A DNA stretch of 64,000 bases from Cyclobacteriaceae bacterium (GTDB lineage Bacteria; Bacteroidota; Bacteroidia; Cytophagales; Cyclobacteriaceae): positions 124,001 through 188,000 of the forward strand of contig JAPZUF010000006.1 in NCBI GenBank assembly GCA_027533395.1, in the 5' to 3' direction. Below the pieces are notes generated by a model. The model was not told the DNA's origin, searched no databases, and saw nothing but the letters and a program-made list of their open reading frames with translations. Position numbers and translations under genes: made by a program. Numbering within the stretch: the first letter of the stretch is position 1; each line of letters begins with the position of its first letter. Shown in pieces: positions 15,668 through 25,138 of this stretch.

Positions 15668-18508
15668 TTATCGTAATTCTGCTAACAAAAATTTACCCGT
15701 ATAGCTTTTCTTATTTTTAGCTACTTGTTCTGGTGTACCGCTTGCGATTATTTCTCCGCCTTTGGCACCACCTTCGGGGCCTAAATCAACAATGTAATCT
15801 GCGGATTTTATTACATCTAAGTTGTGTTCTATCACTAACACTGTATTTCCTTTATCCACTAATTTTTGTAATACATCTAGCAAGTGGGCAATATCTTGAA
15901 AATGTAAACCAGTAGTAGGTTCATCTAAAATGTAAATGGTTTTACCTGTATCGCGTTTTGATAATTCGGTTGCTAACTTAACACGTTGCGCCTCTCCACC
16001 TGATAAAGTAGTTGCGTGTTGCCCCAGCGAAATGTACCCTAAGCCTACTTCGTGTAAGGTTTCAATCTTTCTTAAAATCTTAGGTTGATTTTCGAAAAAG
16101 GTAACAGCTTCCTCAACTGTCATATCCAATACATCGGCAATGGATTTACCTTTGAATCTTACTTCTAAGGTTTCGCGGTTGTAGCGTTTGCCTTTGCACG
16201 TTTCGCAATGCACGTAAACATCTGGCAGAAATTCCATTTCGATTAATCGCAAGCCTGCACCTTCGCATGTTTCGCATCTACCTCCTTTTACGTTGAATGA
16301 AAAACGACCGGGTTTATACCCTCGTATTTTTGCTTCGGGTAGTTGGGTAAATAAATCTCTGATATCTGAAAAAACGCCTGTGTACGTGGCGGGATTGGAA
16401 CGTGGCGTGCGTCCAATAGGAGATTGGTCTACTTCAATTACTTTATCTAATTCTTTAATGCCTTCTACTTTTTTATAAGGCATGGGTTCTGTTCTGGAAT
16501 GATAAAAATGCTGGTTGAGAATGGGAAACAACGTTTCATGTATAAGCGTTGACTTCCCACTTCCTGAAACACCTGTTATGCACGTAAAGGTGCCTAACGG
16601 AATTTCTAACGTCACATTTTTAAGGTTATTACCATTTGCGCCATGTACAATTAAAGATTTGCTGCTTCCTTTTCTTCTTTCTTTTTTTGTATCGATGCCT
16701 AATTTACCTGTTAAGTATTTAGCCGTTGTAGAATTATTCTTGATAAAACTTTTAGGATCGCCTGCTGCCACAACTTGTCCGCCATGGCGGCCTGCACCCG
16801 GTCCGATATCGATGATGTAATCGCTTTCTAACATCATGTCTTTATCGTGTTCAACAACAACCACCGAGTTACCTAAATCGCGTAAATCTTTTAATGCTTT
16901 TATAAGTTTAACATTATCGCGTGCATGTAAACCAATGCTGGGTTCATCTAAAATATATAATACACCTACGAGTTGTGTACCGATTTGTGTGGCTAAACGA
17001 ATGCGTTGCGCTTCGCCACCGCTTAATGATTTTAGTGGCCGGTTTAGGTTGAGGTAATCTAAACCAACATCTAATAAAAAACCGATGCGTTTGTTAATTT
17101 CTTTTAATACTTCAGTGGCAATTACTTTTTGTTTTGCATTTAATTTACTTTCTACTGTTGAAAACCACTGGCTAAGCTGTTGGATATCTAGCATCGCAAG
17201 CTCAGCAATGTTTTTATTGGCAATTTTAAAGTGAAGCGATTCTTTTTTTAACCGTGCGCCTTTACACTCCGGACACTCGCGCACAATCATAAAATCCTGC
17301 AACCATTTTTGCATGTTGTCTGTGCCTTCGTCTTTTTGCTTCTGCAAAAAATTGACGATGCCTTCAAATTTTGTATTCCACTCGGTGCCTGGATATTTTA
17401 CTGATGCCACAGCAACGGGCTCATCATCGCCATATAATAAAATCTTGAGCGCATCTTTCGGAATTTCTTTTACAGGTGTTGTAAGTGAAAGTTTGTATCG
17501 TTTTAAGATGGCTTCAATTTTTTTGAAAATCCAAATGTCGCGGTATTCGCCTAAAGGTAAAATAGCGCCACGGCTGATGCTTAAACTTTTATCAGGAATA
17601 ACGGAGTCTTCTGTAATTTCTTCTATTTGTCCTAATCCATTGCAAACCGGACATGCACCATAAGGTGAGTTAAAAGAAAAAGTATTGGGTGCGGGCTCAT
17701 CATAAGATAAACCCGTTGTGGGGTCCATCAGGTATTTAGAGAAATGATGTAATTTTCCATTCTCTTCCAATACCATCATCACACCTTTTCCTTCTTTTAA
17801 AGCTTTGTTAATGGATTGTCCAATCCGCGCTCTGTCTTTGCCATCGGCTACAATTCTATCGATTACTAATTCGATGTCGTGGATTTTAAAACGATCGACT
17901 TGCATTTTGGCTGTGATCTCTTGCACGGTGCCATCTACTCTTACTTTGGTATAACCTTGTTTTCTGATTTGTACGAATAGTTCGCGGTAGTGACCTTTTC
18001 TTCCTTTGATAATGGGTGCCAGCAAGGTTAACTTTTTACTTTTTAGGTTATGCAATACCGCATCTAAAATTTGATCTTCGGATTGGCGAATCATTTTTTC
18101 GCCTGATAAATAAGAATAAGCTTCACCAGCGCGTGCAAAAAGCAAACGCATGAAATCATAAATTTCTGTTACTGTTCCTACTGTAGAGCGTGGGTTGCGC
18201 GAAGTTGTTTTTTGCTCAATCGAAATAACAGGACTTAATCCATTGATTTTATCTACATCAGGTCTTTCTAAATTGCCTAAAAAGCTGCGAGCATAGGCAG
18301 AAAAACTTTCCATGTACCTGCGCTGGCCTTCGGCATAAATGGTATCGAAAGCGAGCGAAGATTTACCGCTACCGCTGATGCCAGTAACCACCACCAATTG
18401 GTTGCGCGGAAAGGATACACTTACATTCTTTAAATTATGTTCGCGGGCACCAATTACTTCAATGTTTTCGTGGCCAGTGTGGTCGGTTTTAGCGTTGGCT
18501 TTTGCCAT
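15668..18508 (-). CDS. uvrA: excinuclease ABC subunit UvrA
   Basis: The 946-residue protein has two ABC ATPase modules: Walker A GISGSGKSSLAFDT near residue 40 and GVSGSGKSTLIHETL near 645, signatures LSGGEAQRIRLATQIG and LSGGEAQRVKLATELS, and zinc-binding pairs CPVCNGLG and CETCEGAG with CETCKGKR. UvrA finds DNA lesions and loads UvrB in nucleotide excision repair. The ATG at 18508 (MAKANAK) is preferred over upstream codons. It appears to be a single-gene unit. Confidence 0.98.
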   Translation of the reverse strand: MAKANAKTDHTGHENIEVIGAREHNLKNVSVSFPRNQLVVVTGISGSGKSSLAFDTIYAEGQRRYMESFSAYARSFLGNLERPDVDKINGLSPVISIEQKTTSRNPRSTVGTVTEIYDFMRLLFARAGEAYSYLSGEKMIRQSEDQILDAVLHNLKSKKLTLLAPIIKGRKGHYRELFVQIRKQGYTKVRVDGTVQEITAKMQVDRFKIHDIELVIDRIVADGKDRARIGQSINKALKEGKGVMMVLEENGKLHHFSKYLMDPTTGLSYDEPAPNTFSFNSPYGACPVCNGLGQIEEITEDSVIPDKSLSISRGAILPLGEYRDIWIFKKIEAILKRYKLSLTTPVKEIPKDALKILLYGDDEPVAVASVKYPGTEWNTKFEGIVNFLQKQKDEGTDNMQKWLQDFMIVRECPECKGARLKKESLHFKIANKNIAELAMLDIQQLSQWFSTVESKLNAKQKVIATEVLKEINKRIGFLLDVGLDYLNLNRPLKSLSGGEAQRIRLATQIGTQLVGVLYILDEPSIGLHARDNVKLIKALKDLRDLGNSVVVVEHDKDMMLESDYIIDIGPGAGRHGGQVVAAGDPKSFIKNNSTTAKYLTGKLGIDTKKERRKGSSKSLIVHGANGNNLKNVTLEIPLGTFTCITGVSGSGKSTLIHETLFPILNQHFYHSRTEPMPYKKVEGIKELDKVIEVDQSPIGRTPRSNPATYTGVFSDIRDLFTQLPEAKIRGYKPGRFSFNVKGGRCETCEGAGLRLIEMEFLPDVYVHCETCKGKRYNRETLEVRFKGKSIADVLDMTVEEAVTFFENQPKILRKIETLHEVGLGYISLGQHATTLSGGEAQRVKLATELSKRDTGKTIYILDEPTTGLHFQDIAHLLDVLQKLVDKGNTVLVIEHNLDVIKSADYIVDLGPEGGAKGGEIIASGTPEQVAKNKKSYTGKFLLAELR

Positions 18509-18868
18509 GTACGGAAGGTTAAAGAAAGAATACAAAAATGGGAGGCTTTTTGTTTAGGAACAAGGGAATTATTTTGGTGCTGTTGAAAATTGAGGATACA
18601 CTATTCTGTGCTTTTGAATTTTTTTGTTGGAATACAAATGCAACAAGCCTTTGCAAAACACAAATACTAAATGCTTACAAAAACATCAACAAAACCTAAA
18701 GGCTAAATGAATCAACTTTAAAGAATAATAATTAAGAAATAAGCGTTTGAGATAATTCTAGTTATTGAATCAAGCTTCTCAAAACTGTAGTAAATTTTAA
18801 CTTTGAAAAAGTAAAACCGACATCAAAAAGAGTTTCTAATCCGTTACGAAAAAATCTTATTATTTACT
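18509..18868. other. AT-rich intergenic stretch
   Basis: About 360 bases between uvrA and the vWA-like gene, both on the minus strand. It is A/T-rich with many stops in all frames. I see no convincing ORF, tRNA, terminator or repeat; it presumably holds the uvrA promoter and the end of the upstream transcript. Confidence 0.6.
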
Positions 18869-20908
18869 TTAGTAAGTTCCATGATATTTTCTAATCACCC
18901 ATTCAGAAGAAACTAAGATTAGTAAAATCAAAAAGATGAAGAATAAATTAATTAATGGATTATAGGTGTCTTCTGTTAACAATTTTCCTTTTGCTTCCCA
19001 GGTTTTGATATCAATCTTAAAACTTTCGATTTGCGTTGATGAAAAAAACTTTCCTCCGGTTTGATTGGAGAGATTTCTCAATAGATTAAAATCAGCTTGT
19101 GTATTAGACAATTCAATACTGCTTTTACTTACAAAAAATTCTCCCTTAATGCTTTGCTCTTGTTCTAATTTTGTAGTGGCTGTGTATTGATAAATACCTT
19201 CTGGCAAACTGCCAATTATAAATTTACTTTCGCCTTGTGATGTTGTAAACTGATAGGTTTTAATCTGGTTTTGCTCGTTCTTAATTTGTAAATCTACTTC
19301 TTTACCGAAGATGGGCTCGTATAACTGATTATAGATTTGTGTTTCAAAGACAACTATTTCATTTAATTGAAACTCTTTAACAACTGGAAAACACTTAAAT
19401 CTTGCTTTGTCTTCTGTAGTAGATAAATATTGAATCAGCTTCGACCAAAATTCATTAGTTAAAACATGTGTTTCAGTTTGATTGTATTCTTGCAGTTTCC
19501 ATTTCCAAAAACCTTCGCCAAGCAAAACTGCTATTTTTCTATCATTTGTTTGTTCTGTCCATAATAGTGGTTTGGGTGTAACAACACTTCCAACCTGTTG
19601 ATAACATAATACAGACGCTGTGGGAGGAATTGAATATTTGAAAAAAGGAACTGATAAAGGTGGCCACTTTTCTAAATTGTTTGTTAAATCTTCGCTGTAT
19701 TGCCAATTAGGGTAGTCAGTATTAATTGAGGCGAAGGCTTCATCTTTTTGTCGGGGTAATGTTTCACTTGATACCAGTTTTAAATTGATAATTTCTGTCC
19801 AATTACTTTGCTCTCCCATTACAAAAAAGAAGGAAGCTTTTGTATTTTGAGCGCGAGCGTACCAATTACTTTTACCTTTCGTATTTGGCAGCTGATAAAA
19901 AATGATAAGGTCAGCTTCATTCAATTTCTTATCTCCATTTTGATTGGGCAAACCATCTATTAAAACATCTAATTCGTAATTTTCATTTTCTTCAATTGCT
20001 GAACGTAATGCTTTTATGTCGGGATGTGGCGACTGGGCAAGAATAAGTATTTTCTTCTTTCCAGAAACTACCTCTACGAAAGCAATTTGATGGTTATTGT
20101 TTTTATTCCACTCTCCTTCTTTCTCGGTTACTCTTACTTCAATTTTTTGTAATCCGTTCTTCTCAGCTTTTAAAATAAAATCAATTGGAGTTAAAGCAGA
20201 TGGATTGGTTTTTACTTTTTGCTCGCTAACTCGTTTTCCATTTTGAAAAACGAACACTGTTATTTCATCTTCTTCAAAACCTTTAGTTGATATTTCGGCT
20301 CGTAAAGGAAATTGATTACCCTGATAAGCTATTTTATTATAGGTTAAATTTTTAACAATCAAGTCTCTTTTAACAGTTGAATCACCTAAACCAATAGTGG
20401 TAATTTTAAAATTAAAGTCTTTGTATAACGGAGAAATTCCTTCGTTATATAAACCATCACTTGCCATAATTAAATGATCAATCTTACCTTCTTCTCGATT
20501 GATTATGTTGGTAATGCCTTGCGTTAAATTTGACTTTAGTGATGCAGAGTCTATATCATATTCTTTAACAATAAATCCTTGGGCTTCGATTAAATTTTTA
20601 GTTTGCATGAAGGCCTGAATAGCATTTCTATTTTTGATGCTATCTGTACTTTGCCAAACAGATGCAGATCGATCAACTAATATTGCTGCAATAGGCTTCT
20701 CATTTTCAATATTTGTTAATTTAAGAATAGGACCTAACAACAATAGCAATAACAAAAAGATAAGCAGGCTGCGTAATGTCAATAACAGGTATCTGGTTTT
20801 TTTATCAAAGTTCGTTGTATTCCTATATAAATAACGCGCAGCTATATAAGCAATAATCGCTATAATGGGTAATAACCAAGCTGGTGCATCAAAAGTTAAC
20901 TGTTGCAT
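18869..20908 (-). CDS. vWA-like membrane protein with N-terminal anchors
   Basis: The 679-residue protein has two membrane segments near the N-terminus (about 10-25 and 40-62), a vWA-like region with the MIDAS-type DxSxS in ILVDRSASVW and MASDGLYNEG, a long extracytoplasmic part with beta-sandwich character, and a final membrane segment (LINLFFIFLILLILVSSEWVI). The layout recalls BatA/aerotolerance-type N-termini combined with a glutamine-amidotransferase-like middle region seen in Bacteroidota membrane proteins. Function is unknown. It lies 9 bp downstream of rarA, so they probably share a transcript. Confidence 0.72.
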   Translation of the reverse strand: MQQLTFDAPAWLLPIIAIIAYIAARYLYRNTTNFDKKTRYLLLTLRSLLIFLLLLLLLGPILKLTNIENEKPIAAILVDRSASVWQSTDSIKNRNAIQAFMQTKNLIEAQGFIVKEYDIDSASLKSNLTQGITNIINREEGKIDHLIMASDGLYNEGISPLYKDFNFKITTIGLGDSTVKRDLIVKNLTYNKIAYQGNQFPLRAEISTKGFEEDEITVFVFQNGKRVSEQKVKTNPSALTPIDFILKAEKNGLQKIEVRVTEKEGEWNKNNNHQIAFVEVVSGKKKILILAQSPHPDIKALRSAIEENENYELDVLIDGLPNQNGDKKLNEADLIIFYQLPNTKGKSNWYARAQNTKASFFFVMGEQSNWTEIINLKLVSSETLPRQKDEAFASINTDYPNWQYSEDLTNNLEKWPPLSVPFFKYSIPPTASVLCYQQVGSVVTPKPLLWTEQTNDRKIAVLLGEGFWKWKLQEYNQTETHVLTNEFWSKLIQYLSTTEDKARFKCFPVVKEFQLNEIVVFETQIYNQLYEPIFGKEVDLQIKNEQNQIKTYQFTTSQGESKFIIGSLPEGIYQYTATTKLEQEQSIKGEFFVSKSSIELSNTQADFNLLRNLSNQTGGKFFSSTQIESFKIDIKTWEAKGKLLTEDTYNPLINLFFIFLILLILVSSEWVIRKYHGTY

Positions 20909-20917
20909 TTACTATTA

Positions 20918-22189
20918 TTAATATCCATACTTTGTTTTCCATAAGGCACGCCAATATTTTCTCATCTCTTCTTCGCGGGCATTATTACCAGGTTGATAAA
21001 AAACTGTTCCGGCAATAGGCTCAGGTAAAAACTCCATATTCGAAAAATTGTTGGCTCCATGATGCGCATACTGATAACCTTCTCCATAACCTAAATTTTT
21101 CATTAGTTTAGTTGGTGCATTACGAATAGGTAAAGGTACAGGCAAATCTCCGGTTTCTGCAACTTTATTTAATGCTGCTTCTATAGCAGTATAGCTGGCG
21201 TTACTTTTAGGCGAACCCGCTAAATAGATAGCGCATTGCGATAAAATAATTCTAGCCTCCGGATATCCAATCGCCTGTACTGCCTGAAAGGTTGTGTTAG
21301 CCATTACCAACGCTGTTGGGTTGGCATTGCCAATATCTTCGGCAGCTAAAATTAACATTCTGCGTGCAATAAATTTTACATCTTCTCCTCCCTCTATCAT
21401 TCTGGCTAAATAGTATATCGCTGCGTTGGGGTCACTTCCTCTTATGGATTTGATAAAAGCGGAAATGATATCATAATGTTGTTCACCACTTTTATCATAT
21501 AAGGCTACTTTGGTTTGCGCTACTTGCATGCACAAAGCATCTGTAATTTCCACTTCGTTGCTTTGCTCATGATCTATAACTAACTCAAAAAGATTCAACA
21601 CTTTTCTGGCGTCTCCACCGCTTAATTGGAATAAGGCACCATCTTCTTTTATGATGATTTTTTTCTCCTTCAACTTTTCATCATTTTGAGTTGCCTTCTG
21701 CAATAATATTCGCAAATCGTTTTGTTCCAATGCTTTCAATACATAAACCTGGCTGCGCGATAGCAAAGCTGAGTTTACTTCAAAAGAAGGATTTTCTGTA
21801 GTGGCACCAATTAAGGTAATTATTCCTTTTTCAACAGCTGCCAGCAATGCATCTTGCTGACTTTTATTAAACCGATGAATTTCATCTATAAATAAAATTG
21901 AGCGCGGACTACTTTTTGCCTTTTCGATAATATCTCGTATGTCTTTTACACCAGCGTTAATGGCGCTAAGCATGTAAAATGGTTTTTTAGCTTCGTTGGC
22001 AATAATGTTAGCTAACGTTGTTTTACCTACACCGGGTGGTCCCCAGAAAATCATAGAAGGAATTAAACCAGATTTTAATACGATGCGCAATAATCCATTT
22101 TCCCCAACAAGGTGTTGCTGGCCAACTACATCATCAAGTGTTGTTGGCCTCATACGTTCGGCTAGTGGTAAATGAGAATATCCGATCAT
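20918..22189 (-). CDS. rarA: replication-associated recombination protein RarA
   Basis: The 423-residue AAA+ ATPase has Walker A GPPGVGKTTLA near residue 51, Walker B ILFIDEIHRFNKSQQDALL near 98, and the C-terminal MgsA region (IRGSDPNAAIYYLARMIEGGED). RarA/MgsA works at stalled replication forks with SSB. The start codon overlaps the stop of the DUF3667 gene (TAATG), suggesting coupled translation. Confidence 0.96.
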   Translation of the reverse strand: MIGYSHLPLAERMRPTTLDDVVGQQHLVGENGLLRIVLKSGLIPSMIFWGPPGVGKTTLANIIANEAKKPFYMLSAINAGVKDIRDIIEKAKSSPRSILFIDEIHRFNKSQQDALLAAVEKGIITLIGATTENPSFEVNSALLSRSQVYVLKALEQNDLRILLQKATQNDEKLKEKKIIIKEDGALFQLSGGDARKVLNLFELVIDHEQSNEVEITDALCMQVAQTKVALYDKSGEQHYDIISAFIKSIRGSDPNAAIYYLARMIEGGEDVKFIARRMLILAAEDIGNANPTALVMANTTFQAVQAIGYPEARIILSQCAIYLAGSPKSNASYTAIEAALNKVAETGDLPVPLPIRNAPTKLMKNLGYGEGYQYAHHGANNFSNMEFLPEPIAGTVFYQPGNNAREEEMRKYWRALWKTKYGY

Positions 22190-23232
22190 TATAATCTAAT
22201 AAAGGCTATTAAAGCCAATCCAGCAGCACCTAATATCACGCACATAAAAAATAATCCTAATACCATAGAGAATTTTAATAACGTTTTAAACCTTCTTTGC
22301 TTATACACTTTGCGCATTGATTTGTATAAAAATATAAACATCCAAAGGTATAATACATAGCCTAGCCATTCTAGCCAACTTACTTGCTGGCAAAGAATAA
22401 TAAATGTGCCCATGAGGTAAGCAAAGTCGTAGTAAAAAATAGTAAAGATTAAATGTTCGGAATAATAGAAATCTCTGCGCACATACAAGAGTTTTAAAAA
22501 CAAAGCGAAAATCGGCATCAGGAAAAAAATCAGTTGTGGAATATTGCTGTACATATCATCTAACATACCACGTACTAATTCACTTTCCTTTCCTTTCGAT
22601 TTTGTTTCGACAGCTAATGCTTTTCTGTTGAAATAACGAGTAATAAAATCATCACGCTCTTCTTCTGGTAATGCCGCTTGTAAGGAATCGTATTGTTCTA
22701 CTGTTTCTGCATCAAGATCATCTGACACGGGTTCGAATTTTAAACCTTGAATTTTTCTTACACTGTCCACTCCGTTTTTGATACTATCTACACCATTTTT
22801 GATACTATCAATTTTGTTCTGATTGATTTCATTTAAATCTCCATCTTTTCCTACCTCAATATCATCTGTACTCACAACAAATGATAAGGTGAGGAAGAAA
22901 ATGAAGCTGAGAAAAACATACATACGTGCAGGATGATAATACGTTTCTCTTTTTCCAGCGTTGTATTCATTTACAATTTTACCTGGCTTTAAAACCAAAT
23001 CTTTAAATGTTTTAAAAAACTTAGATTCGAAGCTGAAAAAAGAGCTGATAAAGTTTACTACCAAATCGCCCAAATCTTGTCGGGCTGGTAAATCTTTTTG
23101 TCCGCACGAACTACAAAACTTTCCGTTTAGAGGTGTTCCGCAGTTAAGGCACGATTTTTCTACAACTTTTGTAATTACCTCTTCAGGTTGAACAGGTTGC
23201 TCGGGTTGTGGGTTGGGTTCTGTGGTTTCCAT
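22189..23232 (-). CDS. DUF3667 zinc-ribbon membrane protein
   Basis: The 347-residue protein has an N-terminal zinc ribbon (CLNCGTPLNGKFCSSCGQK), the DUF3667 core with LKPGKIVNEYNAGKRETYYHPARMYVFLS, then four membrane segments. Between the first and second membrane parts is a short repeat, DSIKNGV twice followed by DSVRK (around residues 141-158), encoded by 21-bp repeats. The family is common in Bacteroidota and has no known function. It heads the rarA operon and is divergent from the saccharopine-dehydrogenase-like gene. Confidence 0.85.
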   Translation of the reverse strand: METTEPNPQPEQPVQPEEVITKVVEKSCLNCGTPLNGKFCSSCGQKDLPARQDLGDLVVNFISSFFSFESKFFKTFKDLVLKPGKIVNEYNAGKRETYYHPARMYVFLSFIFFLTLSFVVSTDDIEVGKDGDLNEINQNKIDSIKNGVDSIKNGVDSVRKIQGLKFEPVSDDLDAETVEQYDSLQAALPEEERDDFITRYFNRKALAVETKSKGKESELVRGMLDDMYSNIPQLIFFLMPIFALFLKLLYVRRDFYYSEHLIFTIFYYDFAYLMGTFIILCQQVSWLEWLGYVLYLWMFIFLYKSMRKVYKQRRFKTLLKFSMVLGLFFMCVILGAAGLALIAFIRL

Positions 23233-23296
23233 ATCAGTTAAGAAATAAAGATAAAATGATTTGATAAAACTTATCTTTATTGTTGATAAAGATTTT

Positions 23297-24343
23297 ATGG
23301 AAAAAGAAAATACAATACTTGTATATGGGTCTTATGGTTACACAGGTCGCTTAATCGTTGATTTGTGTAGAGAAAGAAAACTATCGGTTATTTTAGCAGG
23401 AAGAAACCGAGACAAATTACAGGAGCAAGCCAACCAATGTGGTTATCCCTTCGAAGTACTTGATCTAAAGGATAAAGATGGATTGGTTAATTTGCTTCAT
23501 AAAGTGCGTGTAGTTATACATTGTGGCGGCCCTTTTCAAGAAACTGCCCGTATTGTAGCAGAGGTTTGTTTACAAACACAAACACATTACACAGATATTA
23601 CCGGAGAATACCAAGTATTTGAAGACCTTACGCAATTGCATGAACAAGCTATAAAAGCAAACATTTGTATTTTACCGGGTGCAGGATTTGATGTTGTGCC
23701 AAGCGATTGTTTAGCTACTATGCTGAAAAAAGAATTACCAACAGCTACGCACTTGCAACTTGCTTTTGTTGCTACCGGTGGTGGATTATCCCGAGGCACA
23801 GCAAAGACCATGACTTTAGGTATGGGTTATGGTTCGGTAGTACGACAAAATGGAAAACTGAAAAACATTCCGATTGGAAAAACAGCCATTATCAACTTTG
23901 GTGCTTTTACAATGGAAACTCTAAACATACCGTGGGGCGATATTGCAACTGCTTACCGCAGCACTGGTATTCCGAATATTGAAGTATATACAGGCGTACC
24001 AAAATCTTCTATTCGAATGGCCAAATTATCTCATTACATACAAGGAATTTTACGTTTGCCTTTTATTAAGAAAACCATGTTGAAAAAAATTGATGACAAA
24101 CCAGCCGGGCCATCAGAAGAAAAGAGAAACAAAAGCAAAACCTATCTTTATGGAAAAGCATGGGATAAAAATAAAACAGTAGAACTTCGTTTGCTTACTC
24201 CGAATGGATATTCTCTAACCGCGGCTACATCAGTAGAAATTGCAACTCGGCTTTTGCAAGAAAAACGTTCCGGCTATATGACACCAGCTCAAGCCTTTGG
24301 TGAAAACTTCATTCTTTCTTTCGATGGCGTTAAATTGTTATAA
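23297..24343 (+). CDS. saccharopine dehydrogenase-like / trans-acting enoyl reductase family protein
   Basis: Starting at the ATG at 23297 gives 348 residues with a Rossmann nucleotide-binding motif VYGSYGYTGRLI at the N-terminus, followed by VVIHCGGPFQETARIVAEVC, HYTDITGEYQVFE and ILPGAGFDVVPSDCLA. These blocks define the saccharopine dehydrogenase NADP-binding family, including mycobacterial trans-acting enoyl reductases. The true substrate is unknown; lysine-pathway context is absent. The 3' end overlaps the convergent peroxiredoxin-like gene by 6 bp. Confidence 0.85.
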   Translation: MEKENTILVYGSYGYTGRLIVDLCRERKLSVILAGRNRDKLQEQANQCGYPFEVLDLKDKDGLVNLLHKVRVVIHCGGPFQETARIVAEVCLQTQTHYTDITGEYQVFEDLTQLHEQAIKANICILPGAGFDVVPSDCLATMLKKELPTATHLQLAFVATGGGLSRGTAKTMTLGMGYGSVVRQNGKLKNIPIGKTAIINFGAFTMETLNIPWGDIATAYRSTGIPNIEVYTGVPKSSIRMAKLSHYIQGILRLPFIKKTMLKKIDDKPAGPSEEKRNKSKTYLYGKAWDKNKTVELRLLTPNGYSLTAATSVEIATRLLQEKRSGYMTPAQAFGENFILSFDGVKLL

Positions 24344-24913
24344 TGTTTCAGGTAATCCACTTTCACCGGTTTCAGCAAAATGTTTTACCAAATCCATGCT
24401 TAATCTATCGTTTAAACCTTGTGCATAATGTACTTTTTTGATGCTTAAGTCATAATCAATCAAAAATTCTGCAGGAATAGTATTAAACGATTCTCCGCTC
24501 GCCATTAAATGAATGGGAACACCGGAACGACTTGCTTTATAAGCTGTTTGCACGAATGTACTTAGATGACTTTTAATAGCTATGCTTTTTGATTCTTCCA
24601 AACCATAAGCTGCGTACATTTTCTTTTCCGGATCGGCAATAAGTGGAATTGGCGAAACTTCTTTGTGAAACATACTGCGTAACATTACTTCTTTTTTCGA
24701 CTCGAAAAAGAAAATCATCTCCATACCTTTTTCTTGCAGCTCTTTATGAACTTTTGTTAAAGCATGTACCCTTAAATTACAGAAAGGACAACCTGCGTGG
24801 CGAAAAAAACCAATGAATAAGCGTTTTCTTCTGTAAGACTCCAGCTTAATTTCTCGATTAAAGATGTCGATTAAAGAAAAATCAGGTGCAGTTTGGGCAA
24901 TAGACAGTTTCAT
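24338..24913 (-). CDS. peroxiredoxin-like AhpC/TSA family protein
   Basis: The 191-residue thioredoxin-fold protein begins IAQTAPDFSLIDIF and has the redox motif HAGCPFCNLRVH around residue 40, a CxxC where typical peroxiredoxins carry T-x-x-C. This matches the peroxiredoxin-like (DUF899-independent) AhpC/TSA group with an unknown reductant. No signal peptide is seen, so it is cytoplasmic. It converges on the upstream plus-strand gene with overlapping stop codons. Confidence 0.8.
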   Translation of the reverse strand: MKLSIAQTAPDFSLIDIFNREIKLESYRRKRLFIGFFRHAGCPFCNLRVHALTKVHKELQEKGMEMIFFFESKKEVMLRSMFHKEVSPIPLIADPEKKMYAAYGLEESKSIAIKSHLSTFVQTAYKASRSGVPIHLMASGESFNTIPAEFLIDYDLSIKKVHYAQGLNDRLSMDLVKHFAETGESGLPETL

Positions 24914-25138
24914 AAATTTTTAATGTAGATACGGTACTAGTGGATGGTTTGGATTTATTAACCAAAAAAAAATAAGATGTGTTGATATCCTATTGACTAG
25001 GAAACAGCTTTCAAAAAAGTTTGTTTTTACTCAATTAACAAATCAAATTTATTTAAACTGGTGACCTATATTTAAACATAGTTTGAAACATCCATCGGAT
25101 TTAAAGGTTAGAATTTATCAACAAACTGTGAAGAAAAG

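Noticed and set aside
22741-22810. Short tandem DNA repeat that could suggest a CRISPR or minisatellite
   Set aside because: It is a 21-bp in-frame repeat (DSIKNGV) inside the DUF3667 gene with only two to three copies and no spacers.
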